In this document: positions 35,275 through 47,777 of the stretch, in pieces
Layout of the letters: each line of letters begins with the position of its first letter
How positions within the stretch are numbered: the stretch's first letter is position 1
Assembly (NCBI RefSeq): GCF_028750875.1
Contig: NW_026542596.1
Span: 68,174,988 to 68,238,987, forward strand
Direction of reading: 5' to 3'
DNA from: Macrosteles quadrilineatus
Lineage: Eukaryota > Arthropoda > Insecta > Hemiptera > Cicadellidae
DNA length: 64,000 bases
Notes under the pieces: generated by a model
Told to the model about the DNA's origin: nothing
Database searches by the model: none
What the model saw: the letters and a program-made list of their open reading frames with translations, nothing else
Translations under genes and position numbers: made by a program

Positions 35275-35410
35275 ACATATATATGAATTTGAACGGATGG
35301 TGTTTTTGGCCTCTAGGGACTCAAAACGAAAAATTACATCGGTCCCGGGTCCAGGTGTTCCCATGAGTTATACGGTAATAGCTTATTCCCTATATGCGAA
35401 ATTCGCTAAA
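35275..35410 (-). repeat. Unclassified repeat B, partial copy
   Basis: The reverse complement matches the beginning of the copies at 41905 and 59205: ATAGGGAATAAGCTATTACC, later CCTAGAGGCCAAAAACACCA. Only the first 140 bases are present here. Confidence 0.75.
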
Positions 35411-36969
35411 AACCTAATAATTCTATAGAATAACAAGCTGTACCCGCTGGCTTTGCCCAGTTAAACTGATTAATTTTCAAGATTAGCTCGTTCGCATGGC
35501 TCAATCACGTCCTGGTTGAAGTTCGTTCGCTACGCTCTCTCACCTTTAGGTTGGAGCTCGTTCGCTGAGCTCACTTGCCTTGGGGTTAGCTCACCTCCAG
35601 GTTGAAGTTCGTTCGAAACGCTCACTCAGCGGGGACACCGAAACTGCCACGACGTTTTACGATCATGCTCGATACTGAAACTGCCACGGCAATTAGTGAG
35701 GATTATAAGGGTGTTTTTGAGAGGGCTAGAAACACTGAAACTGCCACGGCGGATTCCCCAGATAGACGGGGAGAAACGGGAGACTCATAATTCCCATTTC
35801 TGTGTTAACATTTTAATTTCTTTCACAATAATACGTTGATTGGAAAAATAAGTGATTGATTTGCCCTTTCGTATTTAAATTTTAGGAGTTATTTTTATGT
35901 CAATTTAAGTTTTTGGTGTTACGACTGTTAGAGTATTTACTTTATAAGTATTTACTCCGTCTCTTGAGAATATATTTACATTAATGAATAATTATTTACT
36001 ACTAAGAAACAAGTTTTATGTTCATTTACCACTTATATAACACTACATTTTATATGATCTGTTCAACGCTTTTAATTACACTAGAGGTGATCAAATACCA
36101 ATATAATACTGTAAAACTGTAATATTAAAAAATAGTTTTATTCGCCCAAGACGCTAGGTTGCAGAACTACAAATACTGTACCAACCTCCATGCCCTGCAG
36201 AGGGGTGGTCACGTGGAATCTCAGTGGAATGCCCTCCTATTAGCTTGACTCATGTAATATTTTTCAAATTCGGTATTTCTCAACAGTTTTGTACCATCCT
36301 TCAGAGAGTTAGTAGTAAGGGTGTTGGTGTGTTAGTTATACTTAGTTGATTGTCTTTCGATGGAGGATAAGGTATTTAAAACTAAGAGAAGAGGCGTGGC
36401 GTTGTTAGTAGACGGCTACCGTTTTGTTATACAAAGTGTGGTGTAAATAAGTGGTATTGCTAGAGAAAAAATCGGAGAGGATGTCGAGCAAAATGCTTCA
36501 CAGATTATATATAACAACGAGTAACAGTAACTGAAACGATTTTAACGCGTACATAAAAAGGTACAGTTTTTATCATGCTGCAACTCATAAAATCGTTAAC
36601 AAGGGATATTGAGGGGTATATTTTTACTTGGGGAAAAGCTTTTGACGATATTCTTTCTTCGATATATATTTCTTCGACAAATGGCCTATTAATATGAGGT
36701 GTCACTCAATGGGGTCACCAAAATAACCCATTTTGGGTTTAAGAACAAAATTTGAATACGACTAAAAGTTCACTTGCGTGCCATAGAGACGTACAGAGAT
36801 TTGTTTTCTTGGCGTAACCCATTAAAAAGTTAATTGGCGATGTCCATACTTTTGCACAGCCCTGTATATGTGAATAAACAAAATTTATAATTGAGGTATA
36901 TTACTAAATAAATATGCAAAAACATACACCGAGACCGAGTCTCAATTCATTCTAATTAAACATGGAGAA

Positions 36970-37280
36970 TCGTCGTAAGAAACTTTAACGAACATCCGTG
37001 ATCGTATGTTACGATCGCGGCCAAATCCGTGATAATTTCTCGCGATCAAACGCAGATATAACTGTGATGGTAAACTACGACCGCAATGATGATGACCGGT
37101 AATGATTTCACAATTGTGGTGACATTCGTATTCATCTCCAGCGATTATTTTAACACCCGTAACTATTTTTCACGATCGGCGAAAAATTAATGATCATCTT
37201 GCTCTTGCGGCTAAGTGTGTGATGATTTATCGATATTGCGGCAATGTCCGTGGTCATTTCTACAGTAGTTTCTCGCAATG
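36970..37280. repeat. Degenerate repeat of CGATCGCGG / CCGTGATNATTT motifs
   Basis: Loose repeats of a roughly 25-30 base motif, with recurrent CGATCGCGG, CCGTGATAATTT and CACGATC. Resembles the 30-bp arrays at 19117-19385 and 53273-53520, including nearby CCCGGTTTC, but is far more diverged. Possibly an old relative. Confidence 0.4.
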
Positions 37281-37834
37281 GCGTTTTTCGATTACGCAAA
37301 ACGTATAAACTCAGTGTTTTCGGGTGGATTTTACGGCAAATATTTGACCATTTTTATTTCCCGGTTTCTTACTAAATTCAAATACAACTCATGGACTTTT
37401 TCCTGATAATTAAAATTCACGCGCTATTCCCGGTTTCTAGGTTGGCAGGATTAGGTGTCTATGAACAAGTAGCCTAGGCTATTTAAGATTTATTTTTTAT
37501 CAACCGTATCTAAAATGTATATTTATCAATTATAAAGTTTTTATCTGGTATTACCCAATGTAAACCTGCACATTATTCGCCCTATGTATACAAGTATAAG
37601 TATAATTGTATCTGTATATTTCTTGGCCTAGTCATGTATTTTATTTGTATTTCGTACTAAACAAAATCTGGACAGACTCGAACTCAATTCTGTGTATTCT
37701 AGTCATCACAAAGGATCTCATACTTCGACGCCAATTCCTAAGACAATTGGAATGCAGTGCGCGCAGTATTTCCAACTCATTGCTGAAAAGCATGTTTTCA
37801 TGGTATTCCCAGCTCATTTCTAAATACATCACCT

Positions 37835-38130
37835 CCACCACAGCCCGCAGCAAACCTGCACACTAAGTGAATTTCAATTTGTTTGATTGGATTCTTACTA
37901 AAATTGTCCATAAACAAGACATATTTATTCCCAATTAAAATAAGATTAGATTTAACAAATACCTGGGGTTTACTGCTACGGCGAGGTTAAAAAGTGTTTT
38001 TGCAAAATATTAATAGTATATAGGATGAAATCAATAAATTCGCCAAATATGATCAACATATTTATCACAATTGTGTTTTATTTATACTTCAGGACACGTA
38101 TCCTGTTGTCCTATTATGTGCATTAGATTA
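37835..38130 (-). repeat. Unclassified repeat B, 3' part
   Basis: The reverse complement matches the end of repeat B: AATTCACTTAGTGTGCAGGT and TTGCTGCGGG. Located inside the 3.1-kb element, so this insertion is later than, or carried with, that element. Confidence 0.6.
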
Positions 38131-40225
38131 TGTTTCTTGCTGTGCAATTTTGACGATGCCTACCTACACCTTGGTGTATTTATAAACTTAAAACTTAGTA
38201 AATAAAAGATATGTAGCTCTCAAATCTAATGATAAAATATGACGTGTTTATCGAGTTCTTTAACGCCAGTAATTCACTAAAACGTTTTAAGAGCATTCTT
38301 ATAATACATTTAGTAAGAAAAATTTTACATTCAATTGCAATCTTAATCCTTTAGAACATGTTATTGAACATGTCATATTTCTGCCTTCATCGGTCGTTAA
38401 ATGACTTTTTTGATTGGTACTTGATTTAAATAAGTACAAAGTTAGTATGGCCAAAGTTAGTATATTAAGTAGCAACATGAAAAGCATTTAACTAAGTTAT
38501 GAGAAAAGTAAAGTGTTGTGTTTCAAAATCGTCACTGTGATGAGTGAGGGATATTCACACTCCCGTTTCTCCCTACACGTTGCCAAACCGACCTCCCCTT
38601 CCTGAGGAATCCACCGTGGCAGTTTCAGTGTTTCTAGCCCTCTCAAAAACACCCTTATAATCCTCACTAATTGGCGTGGCAGTTTCGGTATGGATTATGA
38701 TCATAAAACGTCGTGGCAGTTTCGGTACAGCCCACTCAGCTTTTGGTTGCAAATTAGCTGTTGTCATAAATTGTTAAATTGACACAGCTGTTATGATTCA
38801 TTAATTCCTTTTAAATATGAAAAATCATAAGGTTAACATGGGAAACTCCAGAGCCACTGGGGCGAAGCTCGAATGCCCTATCATAATAAAAATTACTCAG
38901 TTTTCCTATTTAATGCCCAAAGAATCGGTGTATCGAATTTCAGCCTCCTAGGTAAATGGGAAGTGGGAGAATTAGTGATGATAAGTGAGTGAGAGTGAGT
39001 GTGTCAGTGAGGGCTTTGCCTTTTATAAGTATACATAGCACATTCAACCAGCTGTTAGTTAAAACAAATTATATTGGACTAAAACAAATCGATGATTACA
39101 AAGAATACTTTAAAAAATAATTTGAACATCCTACTACTGTATTTTACTATGCACATTTAATTAATCTGCCATCCTCGTACCGAAGAATTAAATGTATCAA
39201 TGGTCAGCATTACACATACATAGTATAAATAAGTCAACCATAAGTATGTATTTGAATTTTCTTCCAAATGCTGAATTTGTGTCACAAATGCTGAATGTTA
39301 CAGCTGTTATGTTAAGCAAATTATATTGTACTAAAAGCTAGCTAGAAGCATTGACTAATTGGAGAAGGTTAGCATCGGCTGCTAGACTTTTTAAAAACTA
39401 AAACTTAATTTATAAAAAACTGGGACACTAATTTTAAATTATGGCTTTGAAATTATCTATTTCTCAAAATTGTCTTTCTTTCAACACAAAACTAATGAAA
39501 ATCCATCGACTGGTTGATTCAGAATCGTGAAAAAACCCCATTTACGTTATAATAATATATATGATAGTTTGGACAGGTTTCAACCCTTCCGTGGCGTAAT
39601 ACATTTACACAGTTTATATGTAGACTACATTATAACTCATAAAATAGTTCTACAATTAAATGGATCTCCTTTTACAAACGTATATAATAACCAGAAATGT
39701 TCAGATCGTCCTTGCGTGTATTTTATGCCACAAATTTTGACGAAAGGCTTTTCATTACATAAACTATACCTATTTACAGTGTTGACCAAACAGTTGGCAA
39801 GAAGTATTAATAAATAAGCTATGTACCAAATATGATAATTTTAGCTCTATTCTAATTATGACAAAACACGAAGTAACTAAAAGCGAGTTTTGTTGGTGTA
39901 GTAAGCGTTGCAGGAGGTCTACTTTACACTGAATCGACGTTCACTTTTATTGCTTTTGATCTTCCGGCACTTTTGACTCAGCGAAACTGAACTTGTATTT
40001 TACCGTATTTCGTTATATTAAACCTGCTGTTGCATTAGGTCAAATTCCCAATAAATCAATTGCTTTAACATAGACTAAACTTTTAGCCCGGACTGTACTA
40101 TTTGACTTTCTGGGATTTTTGATCTACAGACACTGCAAACATTGTAGTTTTTGACCTAGCGGCACAGGTATAAATTATTTGATCTTCCGGGACTGTTGAC
40201 TTTCAGCAACATTCCCTTTCCCAAA

Positions 40226-41904
40226 CATGCAAAAGTCATTCTTGGTGTCCCTTCATTATACAGCCTCCCCACCCCCTATATATAACACACACCATTTAAG
40301 TAAAAGGTTAATACATTGTCAAATGTTCTATATACATTTTGTATGCAAAGTAGATGGAGTAAAAAAATTATACAAAATTGATAAAAGATTACAAAAGTAA
40401 AAGTAAATGTTGGCTAAATATTTTCTTTATAGATCCATATATTTACTAAGCCACATGAGAAAAATTCTTTCTGGTAAATGGTTTTGTTTGTTTTAAGACT
40501 CACCCTCACATATTGTAATATCAAAACTTATCTGTAAATTTGCAAATTGGCTTAAAATTGTATATTCAAACCATAAAACCTAAATAAATTGTAAATTAGT
40601 TTGTTTACATTTTTAATTTAATGTTCAGAATGCCCAGTCGTTTCAATTGCATAATTCACCCAGCTGTTTTATTACTTAGATGGGAACGCAACTGGGCAAA
40701 TTTGCCAAATTTTGACCTAAATGTAGGCTCCTGTATGAGCAAAGAATGAGTGTGGAGTTTGTTTGGGTTTTAAAATATTATAGGAATCAGTTTATATATT
40801 ATGTTCTCTATTTAAAATTAATAATGGTACTGTTAAGAGATGGGGTAATAACGGTTAAAAGGAAAAATAGTTTGTTTTAAATAAAATTTTAAGGCCTAGA
40901 TCCCAGCAAATGCAACTAATTTAACACCAGTAGCCTATGTTCAGCCGTCCAAGAAAACTTTAATTTTGTTGACCGTGGAAAAGTGTGAATTGTACATAAT
41001 TATTGAATGGGACCATGTCTTATTTAGTATTATCTTTGACTATCAATACAATATCTTCAGCATCCAATAGTCAATGGTATTATACTGACTTAAGACCAGC
41101 TGTTTCATTACAGCCTGGTTTTTGCCTGGCGCGTCGGCGCCCTCTTCTTGTTGTCGCCCCATGCGGCCGCATGTTGCACACGGTCCTTGCATTAGCCCTG
41201 ACACCAACTATAGTTTAGATTCACAGTAGAATATTTTTACTGTTGGAATTAGCTGTGTATTTTCTCAATCTTATTTTCAGTAGATAGTTAAGGAATTCAG
41301 TAAGATTAGTTGATAAAGTAATTATATAACAACTTATTAGGCTTTTTTGGAATATTTAGCATACAGTATCTCAACTGGTATCTTGTCGAGACATAGCATG
41401 GCAAATAGTCTTTAAAGATAACACTCACTATCATAAGATAACAATGGCCCATTATCTTGTTTAAGTAGCCTATTTTACAGAGCATCAGAAGTTGGTTAAC
41501 TAAATAAAATTTGTTGACGAAGTATGTATGTTTAGGATGTTTTTACATTTTACAAAATCAATTCTAAGAAAACTGTTATTGGTAGATATATCACATTGTT
41601 ACTGCTAGAAAACAAAATCGAACAAAGCCTACTAAAGTTGAACTTTGATTATATAAAATGTTGGTTAACCAAATAGCTAGAATAATCATATTTTGTTATT
41701 TCTCATTTTCTAGTATATTTGGACGTAATCTGCTATTTTTCCTGACCCCCTGGGACTAAGAACTTTAATCTGAGCCTTCTCCCATCATCCTTCTAGCTGT
41801 AAAACTATCACAATTTTAATTTAAAAAAATCACTTACAGAATTAAATTATAATATCGTTATAATAGTTAGTTATAGCCCAAGAGTAATTGTTGTGTCAAA
41901 AATC
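40226..41904. other. Transporter intron 1, no feature recognised
   Basis: AT-rich intronic sequence. A short GC-rich island (41130-41185) containing GGCGCGTCGGCGCCC stands out but shows no coding or repeat identity. Confidence 0.5.
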
Positions 41905-42046
41905 AAATTTCCCATATAGGGAATAAGCTATTACCGTAGGTCTCATTGTAAGACCTAGACCCGGCCACAAATTTATTTTTAGTTTTCAGGTCCCCAGAGG
42001 CCAAAAACTCCATCCATTCAAATTCATGTATATATATATTATATAA

Positions 42047-42100
<54 letters not shown>

Positions 42101-42420
42101 ATTAGCGTGATAACTTGAGCAAAAATTATCAGATTTTGATGAAATTTGTACGAACGTGTAAACCTACATTTATTCAAACTTCTTACGGAGAAAATGAAAT
42201 TTGTTTTAGTTTACTTGTTTATGGATATATGTTGATAAAATTTGGCAAATTTATTTATTTCATCCTATACTATTGACCTATGTTCAAAAAACACGTTTCA
42301 CCTTCCCCGTAGCAGCAATTGGGAATAAATGTATTATTTATGGAAATATTTTAGTAAAAATGTAATCAGACAAGTTGAAACTCACTTAGTCTGCAGGTTT
42401 GCTGCTGTGGGGGTATTGTT
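41905..42420 (+). repeat. Unclassified repeat B with TA microsatellite
   Basis: Begins near ATATAGGGAATAAGCTATTACC, passes through CAGAGGCCAAAAACTCCATC and a TA-rich microsatellite at 42025-42097, then GTCCATTAGCGTGATAACTT and TTTGATGAAATTTG, and ends near CTGCAGGTTTGCTGCTGTGG. Other copies: 44885-45475, 59205-59725 and, reversed, 35275-35410 and 37835-38130. No coding potential and no clear target duplication. Confidence 0.85.
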
Positions 42421-42591
42421 TTTTAATCTGCCTATTTTAGGGATTTCTTCAAAAAAATCACTGGAACCCACTTTAGGTTATTAAAGTATTTTTTTTAGGA
42501 TACTGAACCCCTTTGAAAAACAAAAATAAATAATTTAGTTAATTAATAAATAACACAATAAAACCCCTATTACAGTGGATACAAATAGTTA

Positions 42592-43279
42592 TCTATACTT
42601 ATTTAATACGCAAGCAGATGTTTTGTGACAATTACTCCTCCAAAACTACTGAACTGATTGACATGTTTTTGGTGTCATTGGAAAGAGCGTAACGTGAAGT
42701 TAAGCAGGAAACTTTCTTTTAGGGGAAATAATTAGAGAGTGAGGCCCTGGGGCCCTTTCATGTTTTGTATTTCTCCATAAGATTAACATGGGAAACAAAC
42801 ATTGTTATGAAACTCCAGCTGTTGTCAGAAATTAAAAGCGAGAAGAAGAACATATGTTAATTGTAAAATTGTGACAGAGAGGTTATGCAGAAAATCAGGT
42901 AGTTAATGGTTATTTGGTGCTATTAAAATAAAGACTGAAATTTGTAAACATACTGCCGACAATGGGTAATACCATGCAGACTACATTATCATTGACAAAG
43001 ACCAACATGGACAACCTATTGCGGCTATAAGTTGGAAAATTTTCTACAATACACTAAAAACCAGATCAGCTTTTGAAAATTGATAAAATATTTACAAGAA
43101 ATGTTGATTATGATGAACTAAGTACATTGTGAGTATTATCATTAGTTACGTAATCTTTGAGTTGACTCTTAAACTCATCGGAATTTATGACTTATATTTG
43201 TTCTTAAATAAGTTATTTGTTTTTAAATAACTCCTTTACTTGTTTGCGATTGCTCTATTTCGAGCAACATGTACACTAG
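42592..43279 (+). mobile_element. Helitron, family 2
   Basis: Starts TCTATACTTATTTAATACGC and ends TTGCTCTATTTCGAGCAA, then CATGTACACTAG, between A and T. The same family as 24246-25177 but with an internal stretch of different content; 688 bp. The hairpin has one mismatch. No proteins. Confidence 0.9.
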
Positions 43280-44884
43280 TTTGAATAGTTTTACTAGAAA
43301 TCCATCTGCTTTTATAATGCAGATCAGCTATTTTGAATATTTGAGAAATGTTATTTGACTCTTATCTAGGTGATATGAGTATCAGTTCATTGGCCTCTCT
43401 AGTTTCTCCTTGTGCATTTGTTTGACAACAGGATGATACCTTCTGCTTCAACTGTTTACAACGTTATTTTCAACCTGGCCTTCTGCCACAGAATATACAG
43501 TGCTTGCAAGTTCTATTTGTACAGCACTTGCGACTAATTCCAGCTTATATAACTCATTTAGACTTTCCAACACACTAAATGAGATGACAAAGAACTTGAG
43601 ATGTTAAATTCACCCAGTTGATATTTGATACACATTTTGTTCTAACATTATGAGTAACGAGATCATGATGTGTACACAATTTTGCCTTTTTTGAGTAATG
43701 TATTGTTATTTAACAGGAAAGAGTTTAATTGGTTTTCTGTTTCAAATTTAAATATTTAACTAAAAAAACTGGTATTTGAAAAGTTAACGATTGTATTGCA
43801 TATTTTACTTACTATCCCCTCTCTTGTCAGTAAGTAATCGTTTGCCCTTAATTTAGTCAAAATGAAGGTAGAAATCTTCAGTCTCATAAGACTGTAAAGC
43901 AGTTTAGAGTTAAAATGTGCAAATAAATAGAATACCTGTATTAGGTTTTTGAAATATAAAAAATGTAAAGCTTCACACTGCTAAATTATTGTGTGATTTG
44001 TGTACCTTGTTAATGTACAACTTATCAGTAACAAAACAAGTCAATGTGGAAACGGGACATCAAAACAATCAAGTGGAAATTAATCGGCTTGCTTTAAGGT
44101 TATTAAAAGGCTGTCACTTCATTCACCATTAAATTGTGGATGAGCAGAAAATTCATTTAACCAAACCCCCCTTCACTACTGCCCATTCTGTTTCACTGTT
44201 TGTGTATAACTTAGTTCAATTTTAAATCCAGCTATCTTCAAACATTTTTTACATTAATTTTAATCGTGCCCTTGTTTAATGAATTTATTCACTGGTTTGC
44301 ATGAAAAGTATTTGTTTTGTTATATAGGCCTACATGTTATTAAAAAAAAAAATTTTACCCTTTCGTTAAAACCCTTTTTTTAATCGATTCATGGTTTTCA
44401 AACCTTTACAGCTTCATTTTATTATTAATTAACTAAGTTTATAGGCCTACTCATCCTTAGGCAACAATAGAGGCGGGGTATATGGCTTAAAACTTGTCAG
44501 TTACACTTTCAGAAACGTATATTTCAAACTGTAAAGTGCAGAAAGAAACAAAAAGAAAATCACATCTTTCTCATATAAGTTAGGCCGATGAAAAATAAGG
44601 GGTGATATTTTTGTGTATTTGTTACTACAAGAATGTAAACTGAACCATGTCTGTCTGAAGTGTTACAACCATCAAGTTGGTATACAATAGCATTTGAACA
44701 GGCATTACTGTGTGTATAGAAATAAAAAATATCCAAGTTTGATAATTTCGCAATTTTATAGCTAATCAAAATACAAATTTAAATTATCTTTAGCTTATTT
44801 TATATTTTGTTCAAAACGTACTTAATAAATAGTGTGAGCTTATACTATATAAAAATACTGAAAAAAATACTATCTATCTGCATT
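43280..44884. other. Transporter intron 1, no feature recognised
   Basis: AT-rich intronic sequence with scattered short A and T runs. No repeat border or exon recognised. Confidence 0.5.
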
Positions 44885-45475
44885 GCTGTACATATATATA
44901 TATATATGTCCGTTAGCGCGATAACTCGAGCAAAAACGATCCGATTTTGATGAAATTTGGTACAAACGTGTAAACCTAGGTTTATTTGAACGAGTTCGCG
45001 GGGAACGGGGGTTTTATGGGGTAAAAAGTGGTTTTTCCCATTTTTGACTCAAAAAACATAAAATTTTGCAATTTCTTTCCAAATTACTTTGTAGAGCTTA
45101 ACAAAACAAATAATTTAGTGTATTGAAGCGTTATAATGCACCTAATGGTTACGGAGAAAATTCCAAAAAATTTTAAATTTAAAATTCCCATGTTATTCTT
45201 ATGGAGAATAAGTTTAATCTGTTGTAGTTTGTTTGTTATTAACATATTTTGCCCAAATTCGGAAAATGTTTTTATTTCTTACTAACTATTAACATTTTAC
45301 ATAACAAAACACTTTTACCATCCCTGTTGCAGCAAACCTAAGTATGTGTTAAACTGATTCTATTTATATAGGGAATAAATGTGATATTTTTAAGGAGACA
45401 TTTTAGTGTAAATCCAATCAGGCAAATGGAAATTCGCTTAGTCTGCAGGTTTGCTGCGGCGGGGGTATTTATTTG
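44885..45475 (+). repeat. Unclassified repeat B copy
   Basis: Starts in a TA run, followed by GTCCGTTAGCGCGATAACTC and TTTGATGAAATTTGGTACAA, and ends TCTGCAGGTTTGCTGCGGCG plus GGGGTATT. This copy lacks the first third present at 41905 and 59205 but has the least damaged middle. Confidence 0.85.
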
Positions 45476-45532
45476 TACATTTATTTTTTGTAAGTTGTGC
45501 TACTATTAATTGCAGTATTTGCCTTAACTCAA

Positions 45533-45664
45533 ATGGAAGAGTTAATTGACATTTTCGAAGCAGTTGAATATGAAGATTATAACACTTTATTACCAAGAAC
45601 AAGAGGGCCTACTAAAATAATGGACAGAATTTGTCTTGTTGTAAAAGAAAAATCAATTTTATAA
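45533..45664 (+). pseudogene. Possible Harbinger transposase N-terminus
   Basis: A 43-codon frame, MEELIDIFEAVEYEDYNTLL then PRTRGPTKIMDRI, has the acidic then arginine-rich look of the start of insect PIF/Harbinger transposases. It stops early and nothing downstream confirms it. Low confidence; it may be chance. Confidence 0.35.
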
Positions 45665-45955
45665 CATAACGTAACCTTAAACAGTGATGTTATTCTAGCA
45701 GCATTCGCACTTTGCTCGTCTGCTCTACTGAGTTGCAGCGTAGCGTAGCGAGCGTTGTAAGAAACACTAGCCCAAAGCCCACCGAAGATTCCTTACAAAC
45801 ACACATTCAGGATTGCCAACCGCTCGAATTTCCGTTTATCTTAAACGAAGCCAGTAAAATGTTGGGGAAACTGAACACACATTTTAAACGGAGTTTAAAA
45901 ATAAACTAGTTTATTTTATAAACAAAGTTTACACCATTTTGGGGAAACCGGGCCT

Positions 45956-46164
45956 TAGATATGAATACACATAAGATTAAAATGGGAAACTCCAGGGCCA
46001 CTGGGGCGGAGCCTGAAAGGATTTTTGAGATAAGAATATGTCTATATGTTAATCGGGAATGTAAGCTATCATCCAACCAAATTTCGGCCCAATCCAACCG
46101 GTAGTTAAAGCATTATTGAAGTTCAAACAAACACACAAACTTTCACAGTTATAATACTAGTAGA
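45956..46164 (-). mobile_element. Helitron family 1, 5' fragment
   Basis: Read on the minus strand: TCTACTAGTATTATAACTGT, the TTTGTGTGTTTG stretch, and the TNWAEIWLDDS...GSAPVAL signature that marks this family. The 3' hairpin end is missing, so it is truncated at about 45956. Confidence 0.75.
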
Positions 46165-46199
46165 ACGCTTATTCTGCGCGTAAAGGGATTGTGATTGGA

Positions 46200-46800
46200 T
46201 ATGAGAGTGAACATTTTTTTTGTAGGCCTACTTAATACTTGTAGTCTTCATATATGACTGGATATTCCAGATTGATTGCATCAGATTTCTTCTTATGATT
46301 GATAGATTACGTAAATAAAACACCCTTTTCAAGAAATTTATTCTGACATTTTGGCATATTTGTAACATGAAAAATAATATGTAAAGGTACAAGAATGGAC
46401 CCTTTGGGGGTGCCATGCGCTATGTTTTGTGTTGAGGATAGGATTTGAGTGTTGTTTATATGACTGAATTCTGCTAACTGCTGCCTATTGGTGATATACA
46501 ACCTAAAACACTATTAAGTAGTAAAAAACATAAATAGGTACCGGTAATGTAGTTCCTGTAGTAACCTTTCATGTGAAATGTTATCAAAAGCCAAATAAAG
46601 TTCCATCAAAATACCAGCATCACTTTCTTTTTTTTTTGTCTATTGATTCTATAACTATAACTGATTTATCCATGGCTTTTAAAAAAAAACTTGTTAGTTT
46701 GAAGAAAAAATAGAAACTGGGCAATAATTTTTGACATGATGGTCTTCCCCTTTTTTGGAATCTGGAATAATTACTGTATAGCAATTTTCAATCTGCCCTA
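46200..46800 (-). pseudogene. LINE reverse transcriptase relic
   Basis: On the minus strand, in several frames: VIIPDSKKGEDHHVKNYCPVSI (fingers), then ELYLAFDNISHERLLQEL (motif A, normally D.sKAFD.v.H..Ll), then YITNRQQLAEF and IAHGTPKGSILVPL (motif B). The order is that of a Jockey/CR1-like LINE. Multiple stops and frameshifts; the FADD motif is not preserved. It sits in transporter intron 1, antisense to the gene, 200 bp before exon 2. Confidence 0.75.
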
Positions 46801-46994
46801 ATGTTTCAGAGTTATAGAATGGATTTGTAAGGAGTAATTAATAACAAATAAATGACATTTCTTTAAATGGTATAACTTTCATTAATATTTTATCATATTA
46901 TTGAGAATTTTATTTTTAAGAACCAATTATTTTAGCCAATTTCAACACTAAAACAGCAACATTTCAATACTAAAAAGCCATAACTTTGTTTCAG

Positions 46995-47121
46995 CTTATA
47001 ACAATCCCGATTCTACAAAACTTTGGATTGCTGTACAGAGATGTGTTTAGCTCTTCAGCATTAAACATGAGAGATGCTAGCATCATCATTAACACAAACT
47101 CTGCATTTGGATATGTTCTTG
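46995..47121 (+). CDS. Monocarboxylate transporter, exon 2
   Basis: Acceptor TTTGTTTCAG ends at 46994 and donor GTAAGT starts at 47122. The phase-0 frame continues directly from the first exon: LITIPILQNFGLLYRDVF, then MRDASIIINTNSAFGYVLG. This is the end of transmembrane segment 1, the extracellular loop and the start of segment 2; the pattern (fG.lf.d.f…a..si..i.sa.g…G) is standard for SLC16 proteins. The exon ends after one base of a glycine codon, which the next exon completes. Confidence 0.93.
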
Positions 47122-47633
47122 GTAAGTAATGAATCCATAAGGTTTATTAACATTCCATCAAATGCTCAATGGATTAAAATACTTGATAAATGTTGTTTTC
47201 TAAATCCCCTTAGACTTTTCAACCTACCATTTTGCAATTACACTGCCAATAAACAATAATGAATTGTTGATGTTGCCAATCAAAACTGTGAGGTCTTAAG
47301 CAATTACACAACATATTTAATTTACACCTGATGCTGAAAACTCTCTAGTATAGCTGTTGGACCTCGATGAATATCATTTGGCCGCTTTTTCACCTAAGTT
47401 CATTTTATGCACATTTTCATTCATATTGCACGCGTCATGTGTTTACTTTGTAGCTTCCAATATCTTTTGAATACCAACTATCCTTTACAAGGTTTTGTGC
47501 AGGTAAAGTTAACAAATACCAAAATGGTAGTTATTGTGTTACAAATTCTATATCCATAACTTTTCTATATTTATTTCTCTTCATGTTAAGTTTTCAAAGG
47601 CTTTGGTTGAAACTCTCTTGTGCCATATTACAG

Positions 47634-47777
47634 GGGTGCTGAATGGGCCGATTCTTCGCAACCTCGGGTTCAGGAAGGTGGCTGTGACTGGAGGTTTGAT
47701 GATGTTTGTGGGTCTGTTTGTCACAAGCTTTGCTAAAAGCTTTGTTCTTCTCTTTCTCTTCTACGGACTTATAAACT
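47634..47777 (+). CDS. Monocarboxylate transporter, exon 3
   Basis: Acceptor ATATTACAG and donor GTAAGT. The frame gives VLNGPILRNLGFRKVAVTGG, the usual GPL..RfG.RkV.i.Gg linker of SLC16, followed by hydrophobic LMMFVGLFVTSFAKSF and LLFLFYGLIN, transmembrane segments 3 and 4. It ends after the first base of a serine codon. Intron 2, on its left, is only 512 bp; intron 3 on its right contains a hAT element. Confidence 0.95.

Larger units (their letters stand above)
35631..38732. mobile_element. 3.1-kb inverted-repeat element with 8-bp duplication
   Basis: CACTCAGC is duplicated at 35623-35630 and 38733-38740 in the Helitron, whose sequence continues across. The terminal inverted repeats are about 165 bp and carry three copies of YGAAACTGCCACGRC each. 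The tips (GGGGACACCG and GGCTGTACCG) agree only in part. An 8-bp duplication with GG tips suggests Merlin or possibly hAT; I cannot decide. No transposase is visible; a short frame from 36361 reads KRRGVALLVDGYRFVIQ, faintly FLYWCH-like. Confidence 0.8.
35434..39036 (-). mobile_element. Helitron (family 1 body), split by a 3.1-kb insertion
   Basis: On the minus strand the right edge begins near TATACTTATAAAAGGCAAAG and the left edge ends GCAAAGCCAGCGGGTACAGC followed by TTG, a mutated CTAG. The body, TTCGTTCGCT.CGCT repeats and ATGGGAAACTCCAGAGCCACTGGGG, matches family 1. The sequence at about 38795 is the empty site for the family 2 Helitron. The insertion at 35631-38732 divides it into two parts of about 200 and 300 bp. 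Confidence 0.75.
28115..40216. mobile_element. 12.1-kb element with 265-bp inverted repeats (Mutator-like)
   Basis: TTTCCCAAA occurs directly outside both ends (28106-28114 and 40217-40225), a 9-bp target duplication. The ends, 28115-28382 and about 39945-40216, are inverted copies with only scattered differences; both contain GTCAACAGTCCCGGAAG near the tip and a similar GTCAA.AGTGCCGGAAG near the inner limit. Long inverted repeats plus a 9-bp duplication point to the Mutator superfamily. I see no transposase. Much of the interior is later insertions: a Harbinger element, a Helitron, an 8-bp-duplicating element and a LINE fragment. It fills more than half of transporter intron 1. Confidence 0.82.

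Noticed and set aside
36361..36450. FLYWCH-domain transposase exon
   Set aside because: Only about 16 residues look similar and a stop follows at once; not enough to support a gene.
28115..40216. Maverick/Polinton giant virus-like element
   Set aside because: Long inverted repeats fit, but the duplication is 9 bp, not 6, and there is no DNA polymerase B, integrase or capsid frame.
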